64,000 bases of DNA from Methanosarcina thermophila TM-1 (GCF_000969885.1 NZ_CP009501.1:1550001-1614000), one strand, 5' to 3'; counted from the first letter of the stretch, positions 28,803 through 38,931 are shown. Made by a program: numbers and translations. The notes: generated by a model not told the origin, from the letters alone.

Positions 28803-30203
28803 ATGTCTGAAACAATAAAAGCACTTCATAAAGAAGCGGCGAGATGTGCCGACGAAATTAAAAAGTACAAATCAGTTCACGTTGTATCCCATATTGACGC
28901 TGACGGGCTGACTTCTGCGGGAATTATCTGTACTGCCCTTGAGAGGGGCGGTTTTGAATACACTACTCGTTTTGTCAAGCAGCTTGATGAAAAGGCTCTT
29001 GATGCTATTGCTGATGAGAACCACAGCATTGTCATTTTTACTGACCTTGGGAGCGGGATGTGCGAGCAAATAAAATCTCGCGGGATCCATGCAGTGATCT
29101 CAGACCATCACCAACCCCAGGGAAGCTATCAATTTCACCTTAATCCTCACCTTTTCGGAGCAAATGGTTCGTATGAGTTGAGCGGGTCTGGAACTACCTA
29201 CTTACTGGCTTCAGCTCTTGGAAAAAACCAGGATCTTTCCTCACTGGCAATAGTGGGAGCTGTTGGGGATATGCAGCATCTGAAAATGGGGCAGCTTGTC
29301 GGAGTCAACCGGGAAATTCTGGAAGAAGGGGTTAGAGGAGGCATTCTACAGTTCCAAAAAGACCTGACCCTATTTGGGAAACAAACCCGCCCGATTTATA
29401 AATTAATGCAATATTCTTCAGATCCTTACCTCCCAGGGCTTACGGGGAACGAAGAAGCATGCATTGAGTTTCTTCACTCCCTTAATATTAGTTTGACTCA
29501 GGATGAACACTGGAGACGCTGGATTGACCTTGAAATCTCAGAAAAACAAAAAATTGTTTCAGGACTTATTCAGTACTGCCTGAAATCAGGTATGCCCTCA
29601 TATAAGATAGAGCGGCTGGTAGGCGAGATTTACATCCTTCTTGGAGAAAAAGAAGGAACGGAAATGAGAGATGCGTCAGAATTTTCCACCCTTCTTAATG
29701 CCACTGCACGTTACGATCATGCAGAGATTGGACTGGCAGTCTGCATGGGAAACAGAGAAGAAGCTTATGAAAGTGCCCGTAAATTGCTTGCCGAACATAG
29801 ACAGAATCTTGTTAACGGACTCATGTATGTTAAAGAAAAGGGAATTACCCAGCTTGAAAATATTCAGTACTTCGACGCTGGCTCGGAAATAAAAGAAACT
29901 ATTGTGGGTATTATTGCAGGCATGAGTTCTACATTAGTTGAAAACAGAAATCTCCCCATTATTGCTTTTGCAAAAGCTGAAGGAGGGACAAAGGTCTCAG
30001 CAAGGGGAACCCAAGATCTTATTCGCAGAGGAGTCAACCTTTCGGAAGCCATGGCGATTGTTTCGGCTGAAGTGGGAGGTGTAGGCGGTGGGCACGATAT
30101 TGCAGCAGGAGCAACAATTCCTGACGGTAAAAAAGAAGAGTTTGCAAGAAAGCTTGATCTGTTTATAGGAGAACAGCTGCGAAGAAATGCACATTCAAAG
30201 TAA
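28803..30203 (+). CDS. DHH-family RecJ-like single-strand exonuclease
   Basis: About 466 residues from ATG 28803 (after GGAGAGAGG); an earlier in-frame start at 28737 overlaps the upstream gene and adds a basic tail not expected. VVSHIDADGLTSAG near residue 30 and VISDHHQPQ near 100 give the DHH metal motifs; GGVGGGHDIAAGA near the end is the DHHA1 motif. Archaeal RecJ-like proteins act at replication forks (GAN type) or in single-strand processing. The neighbouring nuclease-fold gene upstream is probably co-transcribed. Confidence 0.88.
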   Translation: MSETIKALHKEAARCADEIKKYKSVHVVSHIDADGLTSAGIICTALERGGFEYTTRFVKQLDEKALDAIADENHSIVIFTDLGSGMCEQIKSRGIHAVISDHHQPQGSYQFHLNPHLFGANGSYELSGSGTTYLLASALGKNQDLSSLAIVGAVGDMQHLKMGQLVGVNREILEEGVRGGILQFQKDLTLFGKQTRPIYKLMQYSSDPYLPGLTGNEEACIEFLHSLNISLTQDEHWRRWIDLEISEKQKIVSGLIQYCLKSGMPSYKIERLVGEIYILLGEKEGTEMRDASEFSTLLNATARYDHAEIGLAVCMGNREEAYESARKLLAEHRQNLVNGLMYVKEKGITQLENIQYFDAGSEIKETIVGIIAGMSSTLVENRNLPIIAFAKAEGGTKVSARGTQDLIRRGVNLSEAMAIVSAEVGGVGGGHDIAAGATIPDGKKEEFARKLDLFIGEQLRRNAHSK

Positions 30204-30337
30204 AGAGACCAGCATTCGGAATATGCTCCGAAAAGCTGAATTGAATAAGTAAAGGCTCAATAAATTAAAGAGATTTTCGGGGTCAGATTTGCATAAAATT
30301 CAGGATCTGCTTTAGAGTCAGATTTTATCATTGAGCC

Positions 30338-31096
30338 TTAAACCAGATCTTCAATCCTGCTCATCTCTTTGAATGGAACTAGCTGTGACATTGCGCTTGT
30401 TTCTATGCTGATCCCATATTCCTGTACAACAGCCATAGGATTTGTCCCTCCTATGACGACTATTCCAAGATGATCTCTCTCTATGGGAACATCCAGAACC
30501 CGTGTATTTGGTTCCCCAACTTCAAGGATTCCGCTGAAGCCTGCATCCAGAAGGTCAGAAAGGCAACTTTCAATTTCATCTCTTGCAACCATAGGAGCTT
30601 CCCTGAGATTTGCGAGAATTTTGCCTGAGCCTGTCCTGAGCATTTCTGACACAGAAGTAATTCCCTGTGACATCAGAATCTCAAGCGGATCTACAGTCGT
30701 ACTTACATAGGTAAGCACATCCGTAAAGCGCACCGGAATCCCATTTCGTATCTGAACAACCCCTCCAAGTTTAGGGTTCACAGGAATTCCTGCTTTGAGC
30801 AATACGCCGTCAATCGTAATGCTGCATACTGTTCCGATACCTACCTTCCCCTTTTCAATAGTCAGGTCTCCGAGAGATTCACCTTCGGAAACTATCTTAA
30901 CATAGGGAGTTACCGAAAGCCCGCTTGAAATTACCATCTTAAAGATCCCAAGCACATCATCCAGATCTTTTTTATCAATAAGTGAGAGATTAAGTATAAT
31001 ATCTCCATCCATTTTCTTAGGATCAAATGTAGTCTTGTACATGAGATCCTTTATTTTGGATGATGTAAATTGGATACGGTATCCATTTTTTTGCAT
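30338..31096 (-). CDS. NrpR regulatory-domain protein (NrpRII-like, DUF128)
   Basis: 252 residues consisting of one DUF128/NrpR domain ([20 protein letters not shown], then [17 protein letters not shown] near the end) without a winged-helix amino domain. In Methanosarcina the nitrogen repressor is split into NrpRI (HTH plus domain) and NrpRII (domain only), and NrpRII senses 2-oxoglutarate and binds NrpRI. This gene matches NrpRII. No nitrogen-fixation genes are adjacent. Assignment by domain composition. Confidence 0.8.
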   Translation of the reverse strand: MQKNGYRIQFTSSKIKDLMYKTTFDPKKMDGDIILNLSLIDKKDLDDVLGIFKMVISSGLSVTPYVKIVSEGESLGDLTIEKGKVGIGTVCSITIDGVLLKAGIPVNPKLGGVVQIRNGIPVRFTDVLTYVSTTVDPLEILMSQGITSVSEMLRTGSGKILANLREAPMVARDEIESCLSDLLDAGFSGILEVGEPNTRVLDVPIERDHLGIVVIGGTNPMAVVQEYGISIETSAMSQLVPFKEMSRIEDLV

Positions 31097-31292
31097 TTCA
31101 AACCTCCAGTAATTGAAGGTATTTATACCTAATATAATATGTATTCATTGCTTATTCTCCTGAACCTCTCCTGCTACCGGAGTCGGTTTTATTTCAGGAT
31201 ATGGAAAGATAAAAAGTAAGAGGTTTCTGAGAAAACCACATGGGAAGGAAAAGTAAATCACGCTCGTTTAAGTTAGAAAAATAGCCTGCTTC

Positions 31293-32033
31293 TCAGAGCA
31301 CTCCTGTCAAGAGTCCTACAAAATCCTGTGGTGCTGTCAAAAACCTGAGCTTTTCAATTTTATGTACAAGCTCATACATATCTTCTATAGAGTTTAACTC
31401 GAGCTCGTCATATGTAAGGGGGTTAAGGTTGCGGATCGGCGGAATATTTTTATAAAGCGGATTTTTTACAAAACCGTCCTTAAGAAGGAAATAAGAGGCT
31501 CCGGAAAGTCTTTTTATAGGCTCGTAAACCGATGAAAAGTCACGGCAGACCCAGTTTGCCATTTTAAGTGTCTCATCTGAGGCATTTATAGTTACATGCC
31601 CATATCCAGGGGGAACAAGCACGAGATCACCTTTTTCCGCTTTGATTACTACAACATCCAGAACAAGATCTTCCTCTCCCTCTTCTACCTTTTGAAGTAG
31701 ATAGGTAGCAGAACCTTCAAGTACCTGATAAATCTCAGGATAAGTAAGATTTGTTCCCGGAACGCGCGGGTGGTAGTGACCTACAGTTTTTACATATTCC
31801 GACCCGAGCATTGAAGGAGGAATTATAGTAATGTCATATCTCAAATGATTAGCTTTGATTTTCTCAAAGTCAGAGTCGCTTTTCGCAAGGTCACGGAACA
31901 TGTAATAAACATCCCGATTCCTTTCCACTGTTTCTTCAAACCACTCCTGGTCAAAAACCACATCTTCCATATCATGGAGCTTTCTTACATCGGCCACAGC
32001 GACTTTATCCCCGAACTTCAGTGTTACTTCCAT
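31293..32033 (-). CDS. archaeal cupin-type glucose-6-phosphate isomerase
   Basis: 246 residues, above the usual length of about 190 because of an amino extension. The cupin metal site is visible as VGHYHPR followed by TYPEIYQVLEG (His, His, Glu) and a second His in VPPGYGHVTIN. The enzyme interconverts glucose-6-phosphate and fructose-6-phosphate in gluconeogenesis and glycogen synthesis, which fits with the glucoamylase elsewhere in the window. Single gene on the minus strand. Confidence 0.9.
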   Translation of the reverse strand: MEVTLKFGDKVAVADVRKLHDMEDVVFDQEWFEETVERNRDVYYMFRDLAKSDSDFEKIKANHLRYDITIIPPSMLGSEYVKTVGHYHPRVPGTNLTYPEIYQVLEGSATYLLQKVEEGEEDLVLDVVVIKAEKGDLVLVPPGYGHVTINASDETLKMANWVCRDFSSVYEPIKRLSGASYFLLKDGFVKNPLYKNIPPIRNLNPLTYDELELNSIEDMYELVHKIEKLRFLTAPQDFVGLLTGVL

Positions 32034-32227
32034 TGAATTCCCCTTTCCTGCCAGAGCATACAGATAATATTCAAGTTTTAAATAAGAATTTGTTATAAGT
32101 CTGTCAATACATTATCCGGATAGGTTATCAGAAACAGCAAGATAAGTATAATAAATTAATGGCAAATACAATTTGCTGCCTGACATTTTATCTTTTATAA
32201 GTTCCTAACCTGATAATACTTTGCTTC

Positions 32228-32977
32228 TCAGGTCTTCAGAGCATTTTCAACCATTTTAGGATAGGTTAGCTCTATAATAGTTTTCAGGTTAACTATATCC
32301 TCCTGGTTATATTTAATAAGTTTGTCCAGAGCTTCCTGATCTCCTCTTTCATATTGTCTCCAGAGCCTTACGGCATCAAATCCAGTTAGACCCTCGATGT
32401 CATCACCTCGAGAGATCCCGAGTAACTTTTCAATATTTTTCAAACCTCCTTTGTACCCTATTCGCCTTAAAGGATACATGAGGTCTATATGGAGCTGCGT
32501 GAATTCTATTTCAGGAAACTCGGATTTTATAAAAGGCAGATCAAAACGAGTACCGTTGAAAGTTACAAGCAGTTTGTATTTTGAGAACTCCTCCACGACA
32601 TCATCCAGATTAATATCTTTTATATAGATCTTTGACTCCTTTCCGTCGTAGATTCCAACAATGGTTATTTTATTTCGGGATCTGGAAAGACCCGTAGTCT
32701 CAATATCTACGAATGCGGCAGAATCAGAAAATAGGGGATATGCCCTCCAGTGTTCTGTGGAAGGAAGGCATTGTGAAAAAAAGCAGTGGTCTTTTGCTGC
32801 CAGGCGTTCGGAAGATTTCCTGATCTCTTCACAAATTCTGGCTTTTCGTGACGAAGGTATGGGTATTCTGTCCTTCATCTTAAGAAACTCTTCCCATGTG
32901 CGTATTCCCTGAGCCCAGATTTTTTGCTCTAAGCCCTTTCCTACACCTGGAATATGAATGTATGTGTTATTCAGCAT
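32228..32977 (-). CDS. RNase H-like 3'-5' exonuclease (YprB-like)
   Basis: About 249 residues from ATG 32977 (AGGGGA upstream). An amino-terminal helix-hairpin-helix-like region (PGVGKGLEQKIWAQGI) precedes a DEDD exonuclease-type fold: FVDIETTGLSRS (Asp, Glu), LVTFNGTRFDLPFI (Asp) and YNQEDIVNL (Asp). Likely an exonuclease in DNA or RNA processing; the substrate has not been established for this family. Divergent from the malate dehydrogenase gene. Confidence 0.8.
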   Translation of the reverse strand: MLNNTYIHIPGVGKGLEQKIWAQGIRTWEEFLKMKDRIPIPSSRKARICEEIRKSSERLAAKDHCFFSQCLPSTEHWRAYPLFSDSAAFVDIETTGLSRSRNKITIVGIYDGKESKIYIKDINLDDVVEEFSKYKLLVTFNGTRFDLPFIKSEFPEIEFTQLHIDLMYPLRRIGYKGGLKNIEKLLGISRGDDIEGLTGFDAVRLWRQYERGDQEALDKLIKYNQEDIVNLKTIIELTYPKMVENALKT

Positions 32978-33221
32978 GTTTCCCCTGAACAATTTGGGAG
33001 TAATATTTAATAAAAATACTGCATGAAATCTGAAAGTGTTCGAAAGAAAGCCAGTAAATTCAAGAATTTAACGACAAAAAAATATTAAATAGATACTGGC
33101 ACAGAAAAATATAAAAATTATAGTTGATAGGAAATAGAGCCTCATATTACAGGATAAATTTTTAATGTTGTAAATTCAAAGTTTACCTTAAAATAAATTG
33201 TTTAGCACAGGTGTACAGTTA

Positions 33222-34145
33222 ATGACTAAAATTTCCGTGGTAGGAGCAGGAAACGTAGGGGCAACTACAGTCCAGCGGCTAGCTGAACTTGAGCTTGACG
33301 AGATTGTCATGACAGATATTGTGGAAGGATTACCTCAGGGCAAAGCCCTTGATCTTATGCAGGCAGGTGCAATAAAAGGCTACGATACTTCTATAATTGG
33401 AACCAATGATTATGCAGATATTGCAGACTCTGATCTTGTAATCATTACAGCAGGGATTGCAAGAAAACCGGGAATGACCCGGGAGGATCTGATCCGGACA
33501 AACTCAAAAATAATAATGGAAGTTTCCAAAAATATCGCAAAATATGCACCAGAATCCATAGTGATCAATGTAACAAATCCACTTGATATTATAACTTACG
33601 TGGCTATGAAATCAACAGGTTTTGAAACAAAGAAAGTGTTTGGAATGAGTGGAGTTCTAGATTCAGGGCGTTTTGCAAGCTTTATTGCGGAAGAACTGAA
33701 GTGCTCGAAAAAAGATGTACAGGCAATGGTAATAGGAGGGCATGGCGACCTCATGGTGCCTCTTCCCCAGTATACGACAGTATCTGGAATTCCACTCACA
33801 GATCTACTTCCACATGATAAAATTGCCAGGCTGGTAGAAAGGACAGTAAACGGAGGAGCCGAGATTGTAGAACTCCTCAAACAGGGCAGTGCCTTTTATG
33901 CTCCCTCGGCAGCTGTAGTCTCGATGGCGGAAGCTGTGATTAAAGACTCAAAAAGAATATTACCTGCTTCAGCTTACCTGGAAGGGCAGTATGGACAGGA
34001 AGGCATCTACTTCGGGGTACCCGTGAAACTTGGAGCATCCGGAGTCGAAGAAATCCTTGAACTTGAGCTTGATGAAAGCCAGTATGAAACCCTCAGAAAA
34101 TCCTCAGAAACAATTCGAAATATGATTTCGCAGCTGGGAATATGA
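33222..34145 (+). CDS. mdh: malate dehydrogenase (LDH/MDH family)
   Basis: 307 residues from ATG 33222; an upstream TTG at 33198 would add eight non-family residues. ISVVGAGNVGATTVQ is the NAD-binding GxGxxG loop; ARKPGMTREDL carries the substrate arginines and GGHGDLMVPLP the catalytic histidine. It converts malate to oxaloacetate reversibly. Arg in ARKPG rather than Gln supports malate over lactate specificity. Single gene; 470 bp of gene-free DNA follows. Confidence 0.92.
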   Translation: MTKISVVGAGNVGATTVQRLAELELDEIVMTDIVEGLPQGKALDLMQAGAIKGYDTSIIGTNDYADIADSDLVIITAGIARKPGMTREDLIRTNSKIIMEVSKNIAKYAPESIVINVTNPLDIITYVAMKSTGFETKKVFGMSGVLDSGRFASFIAEELKCSKKDVQAMVIGGHGDLMVPLPQYTTVSGIPLTDLLPHDKIARLVERTVNGGAEIVELLKQGSAFYAPSAAVVSMAEAVIKDSKRILPASAYLEGQYGQEGIYFGVPVKLGASGVEEILELELDESQYETLRKSSETIRNMISQLGI

Positions 34146-34618
34146 GAGAATAAACGGATAGTTAAAACGGATAGATAAACTGAAATTCAAAAATAAACAA
34201 TAGAGTAAAAAGAAGGTTTATATAAAAACGTAAAGAATCTGGTTTACAGGTAAATGGCTTAGATATCTGTAACCGGAAAAATTTTCAAAGTGATATAGCT
34301 TTTACTGTAGAGAGTTGCAGAAAAATAGTGGATAAGCTTAATTTTTGAGCAATTAATAGTAAAAATACTTAAAGCTGTTAAGGCTCCCTCTTCTTTATTC
34401 AAAGACAGGTAGTAGGTTTAACAACGTTAAACCACTTTTACCTCTCGATAATTTAAATAAGAATATTTATTTAATAATGACTGAGATTCAAGTTCTATAT
34501 AGATATGCAGAATAAGACTAATAATTATATAACGTCGGTAAAACTGTAAGATATATAAGTATGTTTTTCATATAAGGTTAGGAGAAATATTTAAATTAAT
34601 TTACAAAGCAGGGATATA
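34146..34618. other. AT-rich intergenic region
   Basis: No gene recognised. A TATA-like AAGATATATAAG near 34549-34560 lies about 60 bases before the PRC-barrel start and may be its promoter. Confidence 0.4.
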
Positions 34619-34876
34619 ATGCGCGCAGAACTTACATCACTTTTTGGTTTAAACATATACACAAACACCGGTGTTTATGTAGGGAAGTTGCAAGACCTCG
34701 TAATTGATATAGAAGAACAGAAGATTACCGGGCTTGCTGTTTCGGATATTAATAGGGAGCTTTTTGACCTGACAAGCAGAGGTGTAATTATTCCTTATCG
34801 GTGGGTTATAACGGCAGCGGATATAATTATAATTAGAGATGTCATCCAGAGATACAAAAAGCGAAAAGAAGACTAA
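34619..34876 (+). CDS. PRC-barrel domain protein
   Basis: 85 residues forming one PRC-barrel: GLNIYTNTGVYVGKLQDLVID at the start, then KITGLAVSDINRELFDL and VIIPYRWVITAADIIII. Small PRC-barrel proteins are common and conserved in archaea, where some interact with cell-division protein CdpB/FtsZ systems; a role here is inferred only. Thg1 begins 18 bases downstream, so the two are probably co-transcribed. Confidence 0.85.
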   Translation: MRAELTSLFGLNIYTNTGVYVGKLQDLVIDIEEQKITGLAVSDINRELFDLTSRGVIIPYRWVITAADIIIIRDVIQRYKKRKED

Positions 34877-34894
34877 GTAAACCTTGAAAAGTTT

Positions 34895-35626
34895 ATGAAA
34901 GATCGGGAAATCTATGCTGAAATGCGCTGTATCCCTCCAGTGGTCGTGCGCGCTGACGGCAGGAATTTTAAAAATACGCTTTCGGGCCTGGGCTTTAAAA
35001 AACCCTATGATCTAACCTTCGCCAGGGCAATGGCTAATACTGTTGAACTCTTCATTAAAGAAAGTGGTTTAAGCCCTCTCTTTGCCTATACTTTTTCGGA
35101 TGAGATCAATTTTCTCTTCATGAGCCTTCCCTTTGAGGGAAGAGTGGAAAAAATTGACTCTGTTGTGGCAAGCTTTCTGGGAAGCGCACTTACGATAAAC
35201 CTGCAGCTTGAAAAACCTGTGGCTTTTGATTCCAGAATAGTAGTTCTTCAAAAAGAAGAGATTCCTGCATATTTCCACTGGAGGCAGCTCGAAGCCTGGC
35301 GCAATTTTGTGGGTTCCTGGGGATATTATACTCTGAGGAACGAAGGAATTAATAAGACTGAGGCTTCAAAATACCTCAAAGGAAAGAAAGAGTGGGAAAT
35401 CCACGAAATGCTTTTTGAGAGAGGGATAAATCTTGCAACGCTTCCTGCCTGGCAGAGGAGAGGAATCGTTATTTCTAAAGAGGAATACCAGATCTCTGGC
35501 TTTAATCCTGTACTTGGTGAAGAGGTGAAATCTCTGCGCAGAAGGGTCATTCAGAACTGGGAAATCCCGAATTTCAAATCCGAAGAAGGTATGGCGTTTT
35601 TACAGAAACTTATTAATAGAAATTGA
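34895..35626 (+). CDS. thg1: tRNA(His) guanylyltransferase, archaeal type
   Basis: 243 residues. VVVRADGRNFKN (Asp 21 region) and YTFSDEINFLF (Asp/Glu 69-70) are the metal-binding motifs of Thg1, which adds G-1 to tRNA-His or repairs tRNA 5' ends by 3'-5' polymerisation. Residue 142 is Trp (GSWGYY); in M. acetivorans this region is reported to contain pyrrolysine encoded by UAG. The gene sits between PRC-barrel and TyrRS genes in an apparent operon, with 37 bases to the tyrS ATG. Confidence 0.92.
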   Translation: MKDREIYAEMRCIPPVVVRADGRNFKNTLSGLGFKKPYDLTFARAMANTVELFIKESGLSPLFAYTFSDEINFLFMSLPFEGRVEKIDSVVASFLGSALTINLQLEKPVAFDSRIVVLQKEEIPAYFHWRQLEAWRNFVGSWGYYTLRNEGINKTEASKYLKGKKEWEIHEMLFERGINLATLPAWQRRGIVISKEEYQISGFNPVLGEEVKSLRRRVIQNWEIPNFKSEEGMAFLQKLINRN

Positions 35627-35663
35627 GTTTTTGAGAATAGAAAACAAAAGGAATGTAGAGGCT

Positions 35664-36617
35664 ATGGACAGACTCGAACTTATAAAAAGAAATGTTCAGG
35701 AAATCGTGACTGAGGAAGAGCTTGAAGAACTTCTTACTAAAAAGGAAGCTCCCCGCGCCTATGTAGGATACGAGCCAAGCGGGAAAATCCATATGGGTCA
35801 CGTTCTTACAGTAAATAAACTCATTGATCTGCAGAAAGCCGGATTTAAAATCACTGTCCTGCTTGCAGACGTACATGCCTATCTCAATAAGAAAGGCACG
35901 CTTGAAGAAGTCCGAAAGATCGCAGATTATAATAGGCGCTGCTTTATCGCTCTCGGGCTCGATGAGGAAAAAACTGATTTCGTATATGGGTCTGACTATC
36001 AGCTTGATGCAGAGTACATGCTTAATGTTCTCAAACTTTCAAGGGCAGTAACTTTAAACAGGGCGCGCAGAAGCATGGACGAAGTCGGGCGTGCTATGGA
36101 CAACCCAACTGTTTCGCAGATGGTATATCCACTGATGCAGGCTATTGACATTGCCATGCTGGGAGTTGATATCGCAGTTGGGGGCATCGACCAGAGAAAA
36201 ATCCATATGCTTGCCCGTGAGAATTTAAAGAGTCTGGGATTCGAGACCCCGATCTGCATTCACACTCCAATTCTCGTGGGGTTAGACGGAACAAAGATGG
36301 CTTCTTCAAAGGAGAATTTCATATCTGTGGATGATACAGAAGAAGAAATTTACGGGAAGCTTAAGAAAGCCTACTGCAAGATAGGAGAGATCGAAGAAAA
36401 CCCAATTCTGGCACTTTTCCGCTATCATATATTCCCCAGATACGAAACTGTTGTCATAGAGAGACCTGAGAAATTCGGTGGAAATACAACATATAACAGT
36501 TACGAAGAAATGGAAAAGGCTTTTGTGGAAGAGAGCATCCATCCAATGGATCTGAAAAACGCTGCCGCAAAGTATATAAATGAAATACTGGACCCTGTCC
36601 GGAAAGTTCTGCTCTAA
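35664..36617 (+). CDS. tyrS: tyrosyl-tRNA synthetase, archaeal type
   Basis: 317 residues from ATG 35664; an earlier in-frame TTG at 35631 adds only a short lysine-rich leader. Class I landmarks are visible as PSGKIHMGH (HIGH-type, about residues 36-44) and the lysine-containing TKMASSKEN (KMSKS-type, about 211). Length and lack of a long carboxy domain fit archaeal TyrRS. It charges tRNA-Tyr. Co-directional with thg1, so this is a small tRNA-function operon ending in a clear terminator. Confidence 0.94.
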   Translation: MDRLELIKRNVQEIVTEEELEELLTKKEAPRAYVGYEPSGKIHMGHVLTVNKLIDLQKAGFKITVLLADVHAYLNKKGTLEEVRKIADYNRRCFIALGLDEEKTDFVYGSDYQLDAEYMLNVLKLSRAVTLNRARRSMDEVGRAMDNPTVSQMVYPLMQAIDIAMLGVDIAVGGIDQRKIHMLARENLKSLGFETPICIHTPILVGLDGTKMASSKENFISVDDTEEEIYGKLKKAYCKIGEIEENPILALFRYHIFPRYETVVIERPEKFGGNTTYNSYEEMEKAFVEESIHPMDLKNAAAKYINEILDPVRKVLL

Positions 36618-36628
36618 ATAAAGAAAAT

Positions 36629-36654
36629 AGCCGGGCTCCCCCTCCCGGCTTTTT
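36629..36654 (+). terminator. intrinsic-type terminator after tyrS
   Basis: AGCCGGG (36629-36635) pairs with CCCGGCT (36644-36650) around an 8-base loop, followed directly by TTTTT. It lies 12 bases after the tyrS stop. Confidence 0.75.
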
Positions 36655-36830
36655 CAGAGAAAGTGTAGCATGAGACCATGTCCAGAATACAGGGCATATT
36701 TTATGTAAGATTTTTGTTTAAGATAAAATACTTCTTCTATAAATTAAAGAAGCTTCTGGATAAAACATTATATAGCTATAGATAATAGAATAGTTTGAAG
36801 GGTTGTTTAGCTATTATCCAGGGTGCTTTT

Positions 36831-38006
36831 ATGAAATATTTATACCAGGACTCTAAGGAACTGCCTGTACAGCGGGATTTCATTGAGGATCTGAAAATTT
36901 TTTTAGATATAACTTCTCAGGTAATTCATCTGGAGAATTCTATAATAGAGATAAAGTGCAGGCATAAAGAAGCACTCCATGAGTTGAAGAGTAGAATAGA
37001 AGGAATGAATAATTTTGAGGAGAAGCTCAAGACCGTACTTAATAAATTAGTAAATGAAGCTGATACCGAGGACGTTTTACCCTGCGCTAATGCAATCCTG
37101 CAAACCTGTAAAGAGAATCTCGGGAAAAGAAAAGAAGTTCTCGAAGCCGAATGCGTGAAAATCGAAAATAGAGCTCCTTATGAGTATAAAAAAATTGAAG
37201 AAAAAATACTTGAAGTCCTTAGCAAGTTTTTAATCTCAGGCGTTTACGGAGCTGAAAAACAATTTGAGCTCTCCAGCAATACAGGCGGCGGCATTTCTGG
37301 AGAAATGGTAGGTTGGGTCTCAGGCGTGCAGTACCACTACAAGCTCGGCTTTATGGAAGAGAACCTGACCGTAGAAAAACTGCTAGGAGACTTAAGCCTG
37401 CCGGGATGGACGCGAACCGGTATCCTGCGAAAAGAAGAAAAAATAAAAATGCAGGATCTTTCCGAATTCCTTGTAACTTTTCTGGAATATGACACGCAGA
37501 AAAATGTACGTATAAATCTTGAAAGCAAAAAAGCAAACCGGAAATTCAGGATAGAAGGCGGAGACCGCAGGTACTTTGTATATGAAGATGGTAAAGAGAT
37601 TACTTCTGATAAAGAGCTTGGGGCTTTTATCGATATGGAAAAACTAGCAAGGATTCCTGAGAAAGTTCAGGCTTATCTCAGAGAAAATATACGCACTTAT
37701 ACCCTTTCAAAAATCCTCCTCGACGAAGAGGATGCTATTTCTACCAACCAGATCTTTGACTGCCTGAAAGTGATTGCTGAACCATATGGGGCAATCGTTC
37801 AGGAGTGCCTGGCAAAATCACACAATAAAGAAGAGATAACTATCAAGATAGAAGAAGCTGATGGCACACGCACTGAAAAGTATATAACAAAGTCTGAAAT
37901 TTATACCCAGCTTGCCGAAATCGGAAGTGAAGGTATAGAGATTGCTGGAATACTTGGTGTTGATAGCAGAACTCAGATAAAGGATAAAAAATACCTGATT
38001 GCTTAA
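36831..38006 (+). CDS. unrecognised protein with coiled-coil amino half, 391 residues
   Basis: ATG 36831 is preceded by AGGGTG; the longer frame from 36795 is less likely. Residues 25-120 are strongly helical and charged (HKEALHELKSRIEGMNNFEE), suggesting a coiled coil. The carboxy half contains a beta-rich segment (RKFRIEGGDRRYFVYEDGKE) and ends with helical and repeated acidic stretches. No signal peptide or membrane segment. Family not recognised. A 220-base U-rich tract follows directly. Confidence 0.65.
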   Translation: MKYLYQDSKELPVQRDFIEDLKIFLDITSQVIHLENSIIEIKCRHKEALHELKSRIEGMNNFEEKLKTVLNKLVNEADTEDVLPCANAILQTCKENLGKRKEVLEAECVKIENRAPYEYKKIEEKILEVLSKFLISGVYGAEKQFELSSNTGGGISGEMVGWVSGVQYHYKLGFMEENLTVEKLLGDLSLPGWTRTGILRKEEKIKMQDLSEFLVTFLEYDTQKNVRINLESKKANRKFRIEGGDRRYFVYEDGKEITSDKELGAFIDMEKLARIPEKVQAYLRENIRTYTLSKILLDEEDAISTNQIFDCLKVIAEPYGAIVQECLAKSHNKEEITIKIEEADGTRTEKYITKSEIYTQLAEIGSEGIEIAGILGVDSRTQIKDKKYLIA

Positions 38007-38009
38007 CCT

Positions 38010-38235
38010 TTATTATATTTTTTATTTTAGTTTGTTTTATGTTTTAATTTATTTTATTTTTTATTTTAATTTATTTTATTTTCGTTTTATTTTATATTTT
38101 TATTTTTCATTTTATTTTTTATTTTACGTTTTTATTTCATTTTTATTTTAATTCATTTTATATTTTTATTTTATATTACATTCTCATTACATTTTGCTTT
38201 ATCACATTTTGCTTTATTTCACTTTATTTCAATGT
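38010..38235 (+). repeat. TTTTATTTTA low-complexity tract
   Basis: More than 200 bases of irregular TTTTAT/TTTTA units on the plus strand with very few G, starting four bases after the preceding stop. The transcript would be extremely U-rich, as in archaeal U-tract termination, but far longer than needed. No gene in 38007-38373. Confidence 0.85.
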
Positions 38236-38373
38236 TTCATTATTCTAGATTTTTATCTTACCTTCAATATTCTACAGTTTTCTGAATATGGCTTCTCGTA
38301 AATTGATTTATTATGCACAAAGAAAAAGGATTAAATAAACTTGACATTCAGATCCTGAAAAGGGGAGATGAAC

Positions 38374-38931
38374 ATGGATATTGAGGAAATTCAGACGATC
38401 TTCAAGTTTTCAGCTTGGGAGAAGAAAATAATTTCCAGTTTTGAGATTCAGGCAGAGTTATTTCTTCCTTTTCTGCTTTCGCTAAAATCAGGAGGTTCAT
38501 GGAGTTACGCCTCTGAGGAAATGAAAAGTATTGCTGTAAAGGATGTAATTACCTATTATAATGATGAGAGTAAGACCGGCTATACTCTGGAAAAGATATA
38601 CCTCTTTATCGAACCTGAGATTGTAGAGAAAGAAGGCGTGGTCTACAGACTCGAAAAATGTGGAGCCAGGGAAGAAAGAGAACTGGTTGAAAGACCTTAC
38701 TGTATAAGCCTGAGAGCGAAAAAAGTGATATTTGCAGAAGTTAACCCAAGTCTCAGAACGATAAGGATTAAGGAGATGAAAAAAAGGCAAATACGCCTGA
38801 AAGGTACACCTGCGTATAGCGCAGCTCATGAGCTTGAGCATCTTGAGAAGGGAGAAATAAAAGGAATCCCGATATGGAACTTTGAGTACGTTACTGAGCC
38901 TACAAAAAATCATCCGAAAAGTGCTGATTAA
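38374..38931 (+). CDS. unrecognised protein, about 185 residues
   Basis: ATG 38374 is seven bases after AGGGGAG; the ATG at 38368 abuts that site. Mixed alpha/beta composition with a helical amino end (FKFSAWEKKIISSFEIQAEL) and a charged central region. The end contains AHELEHLEKGE, a possible HExxH-like metal site only by loose resemblance (AHELEHL). No membrane segments. Function unknown; lies between the 391-residue protein and a DUF3786 gene on the same strand. Confidence 0.55.
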   Translation: MDIEEIQTIFKFSAWEKKIISSFEIQAELFLPFLLSLKSGGSWSYASEEMKSIAVKDVITYYNDESKTGYTLEKIYLFIEPEIVEKEGVVYRLEKCGAREERELVERPYCISLRAKKVIFAEVNPSLRTIRIKEMKKRQIRLKGTPAYSAAHELEHLEKGEIKGIPIWNFEYVTEPTKNHPKSAD

